DNA of 64,000 nucleotides from Gordoniibacillus kamchatkensis (GCF_000829455.1 NZ_JXAK01000012.1:62001-126000), one strand, 5' to 3'; positions 44,149 to 52,775 are shown, numbered from the stretch's first letter. The notes: generated from the letters alone by a model not told the origin. Program-made: numbers and translations.

Positions 44149-45422
44149 TTCGGCAAATTCCCTTTCTCGTCGAACGTCCAGTCGTACGGCGTTTCGCTTA
44201 AAATTTCAATATCAGGATTGCGGCGCGCTTCTTCAAGCATATTGACGGAAATTTCGATCTCCCCGAGATGCAGCGTATCCCGAATGCGCACGAGCCGGCA
44301 TTTGGTATAATCCAAAATATTGCATGTTTTGACCGCTGCTTTTATCGCATATAAATCGTTCTCCAGCGTCGTCGCCTGCTTTGTCGGGGCGCAAACCGTC
44401 GATGTAAGGCCGTTGGCGTACGTCGCCGGCCAGTCCGTCTTGTCCGCAAGCTTCTGCGTCGTGAAATCGGCGGTGCCGACTCCGTTAGCGTTGCCCTTCG
44501 TCTCCGGCGTCAAGTCCAGCACGACCATTTTCGATACGTCCGGCCCCCCGGAGGCGTAAGGAGTCGGGTAACGGCCCGTGACGTTCGGATCCATGCCGTC
44601 GCCGCTAATATTTTTCCCAATGTAATCGATAACAAGTACGTCGATTTGATCGAACAGCAGCTTCGGCAGCCGCGCCTTCGCTTCGATCAAAAGCTGCTCC
44701 TCCCGCGCCTCGATTTGTTCCGCCGGCAGCACCTCGATGCGGCACGTCCGGTCGTACGCATTCTCGACAAGCGCGATGCCGAACACGATCGGCAGCTTGC
44801 GCAGCATCCGGTTGGCCATTTCCGGCACGTTCTCGGCCATGTATTTGAACCCGAGCTGATGGCACGCCTCCGCACCCTTCTGCTTGCCGAGACCGATCGC
44901 GATCATCTTCATGATGCCGCTCTCGATCCGGCCGCGGAACGCCGTGTGCGGCTTCACACGGTTAATGACAATGATGGCGTCCGCTTCTTCGGCTGCGATT
45001 TTATCCACATAAACGGGCAGTCCGTTCGGCAGCTCGTCGATTTGAACGACCTCCATCGAGGAGCGGATCGGCGCTCCCGCCGACGCTTCCGTTATCCCCA
45101 AATGCTTCAAAACGTCGGCTTGCCCTTCCGCCGTCGCGCCGCCGTGGCTGCCCATGCACGGAACGATGAACGGGTGCGCGCCGGCTGACTTCACGGCTTC
45201 GACCGTCACCTTCGTGAATTTGTCGATGTTCGCGATGCCCCTGCTGCCGACGGCGATTGCCACCCTCTGGCCCTCTTTGATGCGGTCGATGCCGCCCGGC
45301 CTCGCCAGCTCCTTGCGCAGCTCCGCCTCCGGCTCAGCCAGTTCGGCGGCATCGAACGACTGCCGGATGCGCACCATTTGCGGCAGCGGAATCGGATCCA
45401 ACAATTGCCTCAATACGCTCAT
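44145..45422 (-). CDS. LarA-superfamily nickel-pincer isomerase (DUF2088)
   Basis: 425 residues. LarA racemises lactate with a nickel-pincer nucleotide bound to a lysine; relatives act on other alpha-hydroxy acids. The Ni-site pattern is kept: His93 (MGSHGGA), His159 (RVKPHTAFRG), Lys172 (SGIMKMIAIG) and His188 (ACHQLGF). The rest diverges from lactate racemase. Sitting between a LacI regulator and gluconokinase/SDR/gnd, it most plausibly epimerises C2 of an aldonate so that it can enter the 6-phosphogluconate route; this is inference. larB, larC and larE, which make the cofactor, are not in the window. The ATG at 45422 follows AGGAGG. Confidence 0.83.
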   Translation of the reverse strand: MSVLRQLLDPIPLPQMVRIRQSFDAAELAEPEAELRKELARPGGIDRIKEGQRVAIAVGSRGIANIDKFTKVTVEAVKSAGAHPFIVPCMGSHGGATAEGQADVLKHLGITEASAGAPIRSSMEVVQIDELPNGLPVYVDKIAAEEADAIIVINRVKPHTAFRGRIESGIMKMIAIGLGKQKGAEACHQLGFKYMAENVPEMANRMLRKLPIVFGIALVENAYDRTCRIEVLPAEQIEAREEQLLIEAKARLPKLLFDQIDVLVIDYIGKNISGDGMDPNVTGRYPTPYASGGPDVSKMVVLDLTPETKGNANGVGTADFTTQKLADKTDWPATYANGLTSTVCAPTKQATTLENDLYAIKAAVKTCNILDYTKCRLVRIRDTLHLGEIEISVNMLEEARRNPDIEILSETPYDWTFDEKGNLPK

Positions 45423-45461
45423 CTGCTTTAGCCTCCTATTGCTCGGTCGTATCCCATCATA

Positions 45462-46481
45462 TCACATTCCGGGCTTCTGCGGCGGTGCCGCCGACTCCCT
45501 GACGACGAGCTCGGTGCGAACGTATACCGTTTCCGGCGCAGGCCGCCCTTGCTCGATTTCCTGAAGCAGCCGCTGCGCCGCCATGCGGCTCATCTCCGCG
45601 ATCGGGCGCCGTACGGTCGTCAGCGCCGGGGTCACGTAAGCGGCAAAGACGTCGTCGTCGAAGCCGGCGACCGCGATGTCCTCAGGGGCGCGAAGCCCCG
45701 CCTCGGCGATCGCCTTCATGGCGCCGAGCGCCATTTGGTCGTTCGCGCAAAACACCGCCGTCGGCCGCTCGCGCAGCCTTAGCAGCCGCCGCATTGCGGC
45801 CAGCCCGCTCTCCACCGTATATTCGCCGGCCGCCACGTAGTCGCGGCGCACGTCGATGCCGGCTGCGGCGAGCGCCTCTTCGTAGCCGCTGCGGCGCACG
45901 ACAGCCGATTTGAAACCCGGCTTGCCGGCGATCATAGCCACGTTCTCGTGCCCGAGCTTCAGCAAATAGCCCACCGCCTGGCGCACGCCTTCCGCCTCGT
46001 CGGACACGATGTTGAGGCATTGCCCTTCCTCCAGCTGCCGGTTCAGCACGACGAGCGGAATGCCTTTCTCCCGCACGGAAGCGAGAAAATCGTCGTCTTC
46101 CTCGGACTGGCTGACGGCGATGATGCCGTCGAAGCTTTTGCTCGTAATCGTGTGAAAGCCGCCAGCCCGGCAATCGTCGATGCCCTTTACCACGAGCTGA
46201 TAGCCGCTGCGCAGCACTTCGCTTACGCCCCGTACCGCATCGTGGAAAAAGCCCGCCGACGTCCCGGTGTACAGCGTTGTGAAAAACAGGCCGACATGGT
46301 GGGAACGGTCGGAAACGAGGCTTTTCGCATACAGGTTCGGCGTATAGCCGAGCTGTTCGGCGAGCGCGCGGATGCGCAGCTTCGTCTCATCGTTGATGAG
46401 CGGGCTATCGTTCATGGCGCGCGACACGGTCGTATGGGACACCCCGGCCAGTTTCGCAATATCTTTGATTGTAACGCTCAT
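45462..46481 (-). CDS. LacI-family transcriptional regulator of the sugar-acid operon
   Basis: 339 residues. HTH: VTIKDIAKLAGVSHTTVSRAMNDSP; hinge LGYTPNLYAKSLVSDRSHHVGLFF; periplasmic-binding-like effector domain with FCANDQMALGAMKAI and VAGFDDDVFAAYVTPALTTV. It is the first gene of the operon with LarA-like, kinase, SDR and gnd genes, 39 bp upstream of the LarA-like ATG. It therefore probably controls its own operon and senses a sugar acid. The ATG at 46481 follows CGAGGTGAGTC. Confidence 0.92.
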   Translation of the reverse strand: MSVTIKDIAKLAGVSHTTVSRAMNDSPLINDETKLRIRALAEQLGYTPNLYAKSLVSDRSHHVGLFFTTLYTGTSAGFFHDAVRGVSEVLRSGYQLVVKGIDDCRAGGFHTITSKSFDGIIAVSQSEEDDDFLASVREKGIPLVVLNRQLEEGQCLNIVSDEAEGVRQAVGYLLKLGHENVAMIAGKPGFKSAVVRRSGYEEALAAAGIDVRRDYVAAGEYTVESGLAAMRRLLRLRERPTAVFCANDQMALGAMKAIAEAGLRAPEDIAVAGFDDDVFAAYVTPALTTVRRPIAEMSRMAAQRLLQEIEQGRPAPETVYVRTELVVRESAAPPQKPGM

Positions 46482-46523
46482 GACTCACCTCGGACATAGC
46501 TCAGCGCCGTGGAATATACGTTC

Positions 46524-46552
46524 ATCGTACCACACTTTGCACACGTGAACAA
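46524..46552 (-). promoter_or_regulatory. Promoter of the lacI-larA-like-kinase-SDR-gnd operon
   Basis: TTGTTC, 17 bp, TACGAT with extended -10 TGTGG before it. The overlapping TTCACGTGTGCAAAG could include an operator, but no clear palindrome is seen. Confidence 0.6.
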
Positions 46553-46563
46553 TCCGTCCCATA

Positions 46564-46590
46564 CAAAAAGGACGGCTTCGTTGCCGTCCC
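46564..46590 (-). terminator. Terminator of the 199-residue hypothetical gene
   Basis: GGACGGC-AACGAA-GCCGTCC followed by TTTTTGT on the minus strand. Confidence 0.82.
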
Positions 46591-46612
46591 GGTCAGCGAT
46601 ATCTTTCCAACG

Positions 46613-47209
46613 TTACACCTCCAATTGCAGCATCTCTTGCCGTAAAGCCTGGAGCTTCGTCTTGCTTTCCTCCGCCGCTGCCGCATCGCCCCGCTGCAGA
46701 GCTTCGTGCAGCGTCGCCAGCTCGTAATCGAGCTCCAGCCTAAGCACGGGGATGCGCTCTTCAGGCCGCTTCGAACGGAACGCCTGGATCATCTCTTCGA
46801 CGGTGACAACAGGCTCGCGCTGAAACAACACCTTATGCTCGATGCCGGAAATTTCCACCATCCGGATGATTTCACCGAACATTATATTTTCAATGAGGAT
46901 TTGCCGGTCGCGGAACCGCTTCACGATGGCGTGGCCGCGCGTGTCGCCGATCAGCTTCTCCATCATTTCGGCCAGCTTCTCGTCGCGGAACGAGTAGTTG
47001 CCGACGATTTTATACTTCTCGCCGATCCGTTCGAATCTCAGCTTGATCAGCTTCCGCCCGCTCCGTATCGAGATGACGAACTGCTCCCCCGACTCGTTCC
47101 AATAGAGCGAATAGCCTTCTTGAATAAGCGCTTTGATCAAATTGCGGATTAGCCGGCGATCGAATCGCAGCTCTAAGTTGCAGTATTCCACCTCGTAACT
47201 TTTCCCCAC
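46613..47209 (-). CDS. Conserved hypothetical protein, charged alpha/beta
   Basis: 198 residues, strongly charged and without signal peptide or membrane segment. The first half looks alpha/beta (NLIKALIQEGYSLYWNESGE, FVISIRSGRKLIKLRFERIG, KIVGNYSFRDEKLAEMMEKL); the last third is a helix, possibly coiled coil (ELDYELATLHEALQRGDAAA, EESKTKLQALRQEML). No family recognised. GGAGGGG precedes a GTG at 47209 by 6 bp; the ATGs at 47215 and 47224 sit on or before that site. Single-gene unit with its own promoter and terminator. Confidence 0.72.
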   Translation of the reverse strand: MGKSYEVEYCNLELRFDRRLIRNLIKALIQEGYSLYWNESGEQFVISIRSGRKLIKLRFERIGEKYKIVGNYSFRDEKLAEMMEKLIGDTRGHAIVKRFRDRQILIENIMFGEIIRMVEISGIEHKVLFQREPVVTVEEMIQAFRSKRPEERIPVLRLELDYELATLHEALQRGDAAAAEESKTKLQALRQEMLQLEV

Positions 47210-47265
47210 GGCCATCCCCTCCATTATTTGACCGAATGTTCAGACAACTTATCCTCTTTACTTTC

Positions 47266-47294
47266 ATCTTATTATGATTTATATGTTTTAGCAA
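47266..47294 (-). promoter_or_regulatory. Sigma-A promoter of the 46613-47209 gene
   Basis: TTGCTA, 17-bp AT-rich spacer, TAAGAT. Confidence 0.68.
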
Positions 47295-47342
47295 CTTGGA
47301 TTATTGACATATTTTTTCCGGCGGCGTGGAGACCAAAGGCAG

Positions 47343-47394
47343 CGAAAATAATGCCCCTGCCGGCGCGCACGAAGCGCTGCGGCAGAGGCATTTT
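47343..47394 (-). terminator. Terminator of the FAD protein gene
   Basis: AATGCCTCTGCCG / CGGCAGGGGCATT followed by ATTTTCG on the minus strand. Confidence 0.8.
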
Positions 47395-47415
47395 GCAGCA
47401 TTCGGTTCAGCTTGG

Positions 47416-47982
47416 TTACGCCTTCAGCACGTCGTGGTCAACGTACCGTTCGCCGTTCAGCTCGCTGATAACGTTGATCGCGACTTTCGCGCCGTCGCCG
47501 GCAGTGACGATCGTATGTACGCTCACACCGGCCACCGTGCCTGCAGCCCAAATGCCGGGCACGTTTGTGCGGCCTTGCGCGTCGACTTCGACCACCGTTT
47601 TGATGCGCGGCTCGGTGCCCGGCTTCACGCCTACGCCGATGCTCTCGGCAAGGGCGGTAAGCGCCCCGGTCGCCAAAATGACGTGAGCGGCTTCGAACGT
47701 ACGGCCGTCCTCGGTGGAGACGCGGAAGCCTCCGTCCGCTTTGGCCACGTCCGTTACTTTACCCGCTACAAGCTCCGCTCCGAAATTCGCCGCCTGCTTT
47801 TTGCCGATGTCGATCAGATCGGGACCGGAAATTTTCTCCACTCCGTAATGATTTTCAATCCAGGCGCGCTTCGTCATGCTCTGGTCGCTGTCGATCACGA
47901 CCGTCTTCTTTCCCGCTTTTGCCGCGAACAAGGCAGCGCTGGCACCTGCTGTGCCGGCGCCGATGATGGCTACGTCGTACAT
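47416..47982 (-). CDS. Short FAD-binding protein, thioredoxin-reductase-like without NADPH domain
   Basis: 188 residues. MYDVAIIGAGTAGASAALFAAKAGKKTVVID is the FAD Rossmann motif, VILATGALTALAE the middle motif, and GIWAAGTVAGVSVHTIVTAGDGAKVAI the C-terminal FAD segment of TrxB-type flavoproteins. Normal thioredoxin reductases have ~310 residues, with an inserted NADPH domain carrying CxxC. Here the FAD halves are joined directly and no CxxC exists. It would need an external electron donor. The ATG at 47982 follows GAAGGGAGTG. A -10 TATAAT lies at 48046-48041. Confidence 0.8.
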   Translation of the reverse strand: MYDVAIIGAGTAGASAALFAAKAGKKTVVIDSDQSMTKRAWIENHYGVEKISGPDLIDIGKKQAANFGAELVAGKVTDVAKADGGFRVSTEDGRTFEAAHVILATGALTALAESIGVGVKPGTEPRIKTVVEVDAQGRTNVPGIWAAGTVAGVSVHTIVTAGDGAKVAINVISELNGERYVDHDVLKA

Positions 47983-48087
47983 ATGGACGCACTCCCTTCC
48001 GAAATGTAAGCCGCTTACCGATGGGCAGCTCTCGCATTCTATTATAGCCTTTTTTGAAGGCAAATGGAAATTATCGCTAGCAAGCTT

Positions 48088-48166
48088 CAGGCTGTCCGAG
48101 AAAAGCGCACGCTACGCTTCAAGGCCTACATTCCCGTCCTCCGCTCCGCCTTTGCCGGGCAGCCTG
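48088..48166. repeat. Dispersed repeat family A, internally deleted copy (A1)
   Basis: Ends are inverted: left CAGGCTGTCCGAGAAAAGCG, right CGCCTTTGCCGGGCAGCCTG. Outside, AAGCT continues the symmetry to 48083-48173. Read on the minus strand it matches the first ~65 bp and last ~15 bp of the 175-bp copies at 55719-55892 and 60279-60454. Confidence 0.75.
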
Positions 48167-48177
48167 TCAGCTTCGCC

Positions 48178-49050
48178 CTAGCGCGGCGGCGAGTAAGGAT
48201 CCTCCTGCTTGCCGGTTTCCAAATTGTAGGTGTTTGCCGTACTCACGAGGTAGTCGTCTTCAAACAGCGAAGATTTGGTCAGCTTCAATTCAAAGAAATA
48301 ATAATGTCCGTTTACTGAAGCCAGCATGCGGTATTCGTCCGTCTTGTCCGGAAGCGGATCGATAACGATCGGACTGACGCTGTAATACTGGTTGCCGATT
48401 TGAAAATTGCTCCATAGCTTGACGTACTTCTCCATCGCGTCCAGCTTGTTCGGATCGGACTCCGTCGACATGTACGGATGCGTCCAGCTCGGGTCGTACG
48501 ACGTTTTGGGGGTCGCTTTCCACGTCTTCTTCAGCTCTTTTTCGCTGACGAAGAGCCATCCCGTATATTTGTCGCGCACTTTGCTTAGCCCGTCCGTCAT
48601 CACGCCCATTCGTTTCACATCGTCAAGGCGGTAATATTTCTCGCTGCTGCCCGCGTACATTTGCAGCACCCACGTCTTGGCGCCCAAATAGTCGAGTACC
48701 ATGCCGTACGCGCCCATCATCGTTACTTCCGGATATTGCACGTTGTCGCTCGTCTCCGGCTGCAAGTCACTCAAGCGGCTGTTGATGTAAATCGTATTCG
48801 TCTCGCCCCTCCAGTTGACCGTCGCGCCGAACAGCGTTCCGATCTCCTTCAGCGGCAAGTAGCTGCTGCCGTCGTAAATAAGCGTCGAATGCTGGAGATT
48901 GACCGGCTTGCCGTTGAGAACGATTTGATAGTCGGGCCGCAAGTACGCTTCCACTTTCTGGATAGCGTCCTGCGCATAAACGCCCGACGCGAATACGAAT
49001 CCGAAAGCGGCCGTGAGCCCGAACGCCTTCGTCCATTTTTTACGTTGCAT
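48178..49050 (-). CDS. Secreted protein with copper-amine-oxidase-like N-terminal (stalk) domain
   Basis: 290 residues from the ATG at 49050. A signal peptide (MQRKKWTKAFGLTAAFGFVF then ASGVYAQ) is followed by the PF07833 domain: IVLNGKPVNLQHSTLIYDGS, SYLPLKEIGTLFGATVNW, TIYIN. Despite its name this domain in Firmicutes is a cell-wall-associated module without copper or amine oxidase activity. The rest (about residues 110-290) is not recognised. AAGGAG stands 12 bp upstream; several ATGs lie further upstream in frame, but the signal peptide fits this one best. A second stalk protein lies at 58629. Confidence 0.8.
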   Translation of the reverse strand: MQRKKWTKAFGLTAAFGFVFASGVYAQDAIQKVEAYLRPDYQIVLNGKPVNLQHSTLIYDGSSYLPLKEIGTLFGATVNWRGETNTIYINSRLSDLQPETSDNVQYPEVTMMGAYGMVLDYLGAKTWVLQMYAGSSEKYYRLDDVKRMGVMTDGLSKVRDKYTGWLFVSEKELKKTWKATPKTSYDPSWTHPYMSTESDPNKLDAMEKYVKLWSNFQIGNQYYSVSPIVIDPLPDKTDEYRMLASVNGHYYFFELKLTKSSLFEDDYLVSTANTYNLETGKQEDPYSPPR

Positions 49051-49126
49051 ATTCTCGTTCGTCTCCTTCATGTTGGCGTTTTCGTTCATATTCGACATGA
49101 AGGAACAATTTCCCTGCCGCAGCTGC

Positions 49127-49188
49127 AAGAGGAAACGGCTTACACCGTCCGATAGGGCGAGCGCGTTTCACGCAGCGGAATCAGCCTG
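49127..49188 (+). repeat. Dispersed repeat family B, short copy (B4)
   Basis: AAGAGGAAACGGCTTACACC ... GCGCGTTTCACGCAGCGGAA then TCAGCCTGAG. Collinear with copy B3 read on the minus strand. Confidence 0.68.
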
Positions 49189-49194
49189 AGAGCA

Positions 49195-49234
49195 AAAAGC
49201 CGGGCTTCATCGCGTGCGAGGAAGCCCGGCTCGT
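49195..49234 (-). terminator. Terminator of the DUF2512 gene
   Basis: AGCCGGGCTTC / GAAGCCCGGCT then TTTTTGC on the minus strand. Confidence 0.85.
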
Positions 49235-49254
49235 GTGGAAGTCGTTTTGCGAAG

Positions 49255-49596
49255 TTAATGCGCAGCTCGCTCCGACGCCAAATACCGATGGTAGAAATAT
49301 TCGACGACGCCCGCCCCGATGCCGATGACGCAAAGCTCCGTGAACGAAAGCGTCCACTTCGCATAATAAGCCGTCACCCAAACGAAGAAAAAGGCAAGCA
49401 GGGCGTCGCAAACGGTGGCGATGACGTTATTCGTCGAGCGCAATATCATCTGGTCGCCAACGATGTAAGAGACTACCGTTAGCGCGAGCGACGCCACCAG
49501 CGCTCCCGTCACCGACGTCTCCGGACTGAACCAGAGAAGCAAAGGAACGGTGACGATCCCGTTCCACAGCGCTTTCCAAAACAACTTCCTCCACAT
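49255..49596 (-). CDS. DUF2512 (YndM-like) membrane protein
   Basis: 113 residues with four hydrophobic segments; WNGIVTVPLLLWF, YIVGDQMILRSTNNVIATVCDALLAFFFVW and GVVEYFYHRYL fit the DUF2512 family. Function unknown. The ATG at 49596 follows GGAGGGATTTACT. Downstream of ilvD on the same strand, 74 bp after its stop, but it has its own terminator. Confidence 0.8.
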   Translation of the reverse strand: MWRKLFWKALWNGIVTVPLLLWFSPETSVTGALVASLALTVVSYIVGDQMILRSTNNVIATVCDALLAFFFVWVTAYYAKWTLSFTELCVIGIGAGVVEYFYHRYLASERAAH

Positions 49597-49670
49597 AGTA
49601 AATCCCTCCTGCCGCAGCAACTACGTAATTGATCGTATTATGCGCGGCAGAAGGGATCCTTATTACGCTA

Positions 49671-51355
49671 TTATATTTTCAGCACGCCGCCGGAAGAGGC
49701 GTTAGTGACAAGCTTCGAGTATCGGGCCAAATAGCCGGACGTAATTTTCGGCTCGAAGCCTTTCCAGTTCGCTTTGCGCGCCGCCAGCACGCTTTCGTCG
49801 ACTTTCAGGTTGATCGTGCGTTCCACGAGATCGATCTCGATCGTGTCCCCGTCTTCGATGAAGGCGATCGGGCCGCCTTCCGCCGCCTCCGGCGAGACGT
49901 GGCCGATGGAAATGCCGCGGGACGCTCCCGAGAAACGGCCGTCGGTAATGAGCGCCACCTTGGCGCCAAGCCCCATGCCGACGATTTGCGACGTCGGCGC
50001 GAGCATCTCCGGCATGCCGGGGCCCCCTTTCGGCCCTTCGTAGCGGATGACGACGACGTGGCCTTCGTTAACCTTGCCGCCGGCGATACCGGACAGCGCA
50101 TCTTCCTGAGAGTCGAAACAAATCGCTTGGCCGGTAAAGCGGCTCCCTACCGACTTGTCGACGCCGGCCACTTTGATGATGCTGCCCTTTGGCGCCAAAT
50201 TGCCGAACAGCACCGCCAGGCCGCCCTGCTCGCTGTGCGGGTTCGAGAGCGGATGGATTACTTCGGTGTTTTTGATCTCGTGCCCTGCGACGTTTTCGCG
50301 CAGCGTCTTGCCGGTTACCGTAATGCGGTCGCCGTCCAGGGCGCCTGGCTTCTTGAACAGCTCGTTCAGGATCGCGCTGACGCCTCCGGCGTGATGGACG
50401 TCCTCAATGTGATATTCCGAAGCCGGTGCGATTTTGGCCAAATGCGGAACGCGCTTCGCCACTTCGTTGATGCGCTCGATCGGGTAGTCGATGCCTGCTT
50501 CATGGGCAAGCGCAAGCGTATGCAGCACCGTGTTGGTGGAGCCGCCCATAGCCATGTCCAGTGCGAAGGCGTTGTCGATCGCTTCGATGGTGACGATATC
50601 CCGCGGCTTGATGTCCCGCTTGATGAGCTCCATGAGTTGGCGCGCCGACTGGCGGACGAACTCTTTGCGCTCTTCCCAAATGGCGAGAATGGTACCGTTG
50701 CCCGGCAGAGCGAGGCCGAGTCCCTCGGCCAAACAGTTCATCGAGTTGGCTGTGAACATGCCGGAGCACGAGCCGCATGTCGGGCAGCCGTACTGTTCAA
50801 GCTCAAGCAAGCCTTTTTCGTCGATTTTGCCGGCTTGAAAGGCGCCGACGCCTTCAAATACGGACGACAGCGAGATCGAGCGCCTTGGCTGTCTTTCCCC
50901 GCCTTCATCGGGCCGCCGCTGACGAAGATCGTCGGGATGTTGACGCGAAGTGCGCCCATCATCATTCCCGGCGTAATTTTGTCGCAGTTCGGGATGCAAA
51001 CCATGCCGTCGAACCAGTGCGCGTTTACCATCGTCTCGACGGAATCGGCGATGATTTCGCGGCTCGGGAGCGAGTAGCGCATGCCGATATGGCCCATGGC
51101 GATGCCGTCGTCGACCCCGATCGTATTGAATTCGAAAGGCACGCCGCCCGCTTCGCGAATCGCTTCTTTCACGAGCTTGCCGAATTCCTGCAAATGGACG
51201 TGGCCGGGGATAATGTCGACGTACGAGTTGCACACGGCAATAAACGGCTTATTGAAATCCTCGTCCTTAATGCCGGCGGCGCGCAGCAAGCTGCGGTGCG
51301 GGGCGCGGTCGAAGCCTTTCTTGATCATATCGCTGCGCATACGTGATTTTTCCAT
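49671..51355 (-). pseudogene. ilvD: Dihydroxy-acid dehydratase, single-base frameshift
   Basis: Fe-S enzyme of branched-chain amino acid synthesis; about 560 residues when joined. First frame from the ATG at 51355 (after AAGGAGGG): [53 protein letters not shown], ending [12 protein letters not shown]. At about 50890 one base is missing; the second frame continues [34 protein letters not shown] (cluster cysteine), [10 protein letters not shown] and ends normally. Restoring GGCCGC from GGCGC repairs it. Every motif on both sides is intact, so a consensus error is more likely than loss of the pathway. Confidence 0.85.
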
Positions 51356-51453
51356 TGAAATACCCTCCTTAAGTCTGACGATGCGATAACAAGAATAAAT
51401 TCGAAAACACTCTTAACTGTAAAGTGTACAACTTCTTTGCCGTTTGCACAACC

Positions 51454-51598
51454 AAGAATAAACGGTTTGCACTGTCCTTTTTGAGACGCTCGCGCGTATC
51501 GGCGTTTAGCCGGCCGTGAGACGCCGCTGCATTGCTCGCGGGTACGCCCTCCCGCTTAACACGTAGCAGCGGAATCAGCCCAAGCATAGGCGCGGCTT
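51454..51598 (+). repeat. Dispersed repeat family B, long copy (B1), in a 400-bp gene gap
   Basis: AAGAATAAACGGTTTGCACT ... GGCGTTTAGCCGGCCGTGAG ... ATTGCTCGCG ... AGCAGCGGAATCAGCCCAAG ... CGCGGCTT. Aligns end to end with copy B2 at 57987-58126. The rest of the 51356-51755 gap holds no gene; a promoter for ilvD should lie near 51400-51440 but is not clear. Confidence 0.75.
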
Positions 51599-51755
51599 GT
51601 ACTCACCGATGAAGTAAAAGAGCCGGCCGCGCAAGCCCAATAACATTCCGCCGATGCCAACATTACGCGCTGATAGAGGCTGGCGCACGGGGAAAGCTAA
51701 CGGCAAGGCGAACTTCGCCTTCCAAATTCAATTGGAGAGGATGAGTCATACGACA

Positions 51756-52729
51756 ATGAAAAAGGTTGCAGCCGGACTATCCACGCTGGTCATGTCCGCC
51801 GCGCTGGCCGTCCCCGCCTTCGCGGAAACGGGCGGCAGCACAGCGGCGCCGGCCGGCACTGCCGCCGGTACGGTCGGTACGAGCCATTCGGTCGTCGTCG
51901 GACATTCGCTGCCCGGCACGCGCAGCACGAGCTTCGGGCCGGGTACGATCGGAATTTCGGGTTACTCCAACTATTCCAACGCATCCTCTATCGGTTCCAG
52001 CGAATTTTCTACGGGCGCTACCAGTTCCCCGGACTCTCCCGCTAACCGCGCCAACACAGCGGTAAAAAGCGTCGCCGCCAACGCGGTTGCAAATACCGCT
52101 AACGCTGCGGGCAATGCCGCTTCGAATACTGCCGGCGCCGTAGGCAACGTTGCTGCGAATACCGCTAACGCCGTAGGCAACGTCGCTTCAGGAACTGCCA
52201 ACGCTGTGGGCAACGTTACTTCAGGTACTGCCAATGCCGTTGGCAATGTAGCCGCGAACACCGCCAACGCCGTGGGCAATGTCGCATCCGGTACCGTGAA
52301 CGCTGTTGGCAACGTGGCATCCGGCACGCTCGGCGCGGTAGGCACGGGAGTGTCGCGGGCCATGTCCGGTGTCGGTTCTGCGGTTGGCATAAGCCCGAAT
52401 ACGACTACGGTCGCGGCCCCACCGGCGGGACGATTTATGGTGCGAACGGCCCGAACTCCACAGCCACCGGCCTTACCTACGGATATGGCGGTCCGGTAAG
52501 CGGGGCTACGTACAACACGACCGGCGGCGCAGCCAAATATCCTTACAGCTCTTATAATTACAATCCCGACGGCAGCAATATGATTACGAGAACGAGCGGC
52601 AACTATACCTCGACAAGCTATCGCGCCAATGCCGCTGGCGACGGCGCTACGGATTGGGGCTGGCTCGGCCTGCTCGGCCTTGTCGGACTTGCCGGCCTGT
52701 TCGGACGAAATCGCTCCGATGCGCGATAA
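51756..52729 (+). pseudogene. WGxxGxxG-type secreted protein with 11-residue repeats, frameshifted
   Basis: Signal peptide MKKVAAGLSTLVMSAALAVP then AFAETGG. From about residue 115 an 11-residue unit of the form NAVGNVA(S/A)(G/N)TA repeats roughly eight times (52080-52340). The frame as written stops at 52499 in a nonsense tail. One base lost between about 52370 and 52430 would lead into GPTGGTIYGANGPNSTATGL, a Tyr/Gly/Thr-rich region, and DWGWLGLLGLVGLAGLFGRN ending at TAA 52729. That end is the WGxxGxxG C-terminal membrane segment with basic tail found in Bacilli proteins, so surface display is likely. Confidence 0.75.
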
Positions 52730-52739
52730 CAGCTTTGGG

Positions 52740-52775
52740 CAAGCTCTTGCCGGGTTTATCGGCAGGAGCTTTTTT
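52740..52775 (+). terminator. Terminator of the WGxxGxxG gene
   Basis: AAGCTCTTGCCG / CGGCAGGAGCTT followed by TTTTT. Confidence 0.85.

Noticed and set aside
46613-47209. Non-ribosomal peptide synthetase module label
   Set aside because: I recall this label attached to short Paenibacillus proteins, but nothing here resembles an adenylation, carrier or condensation domain.
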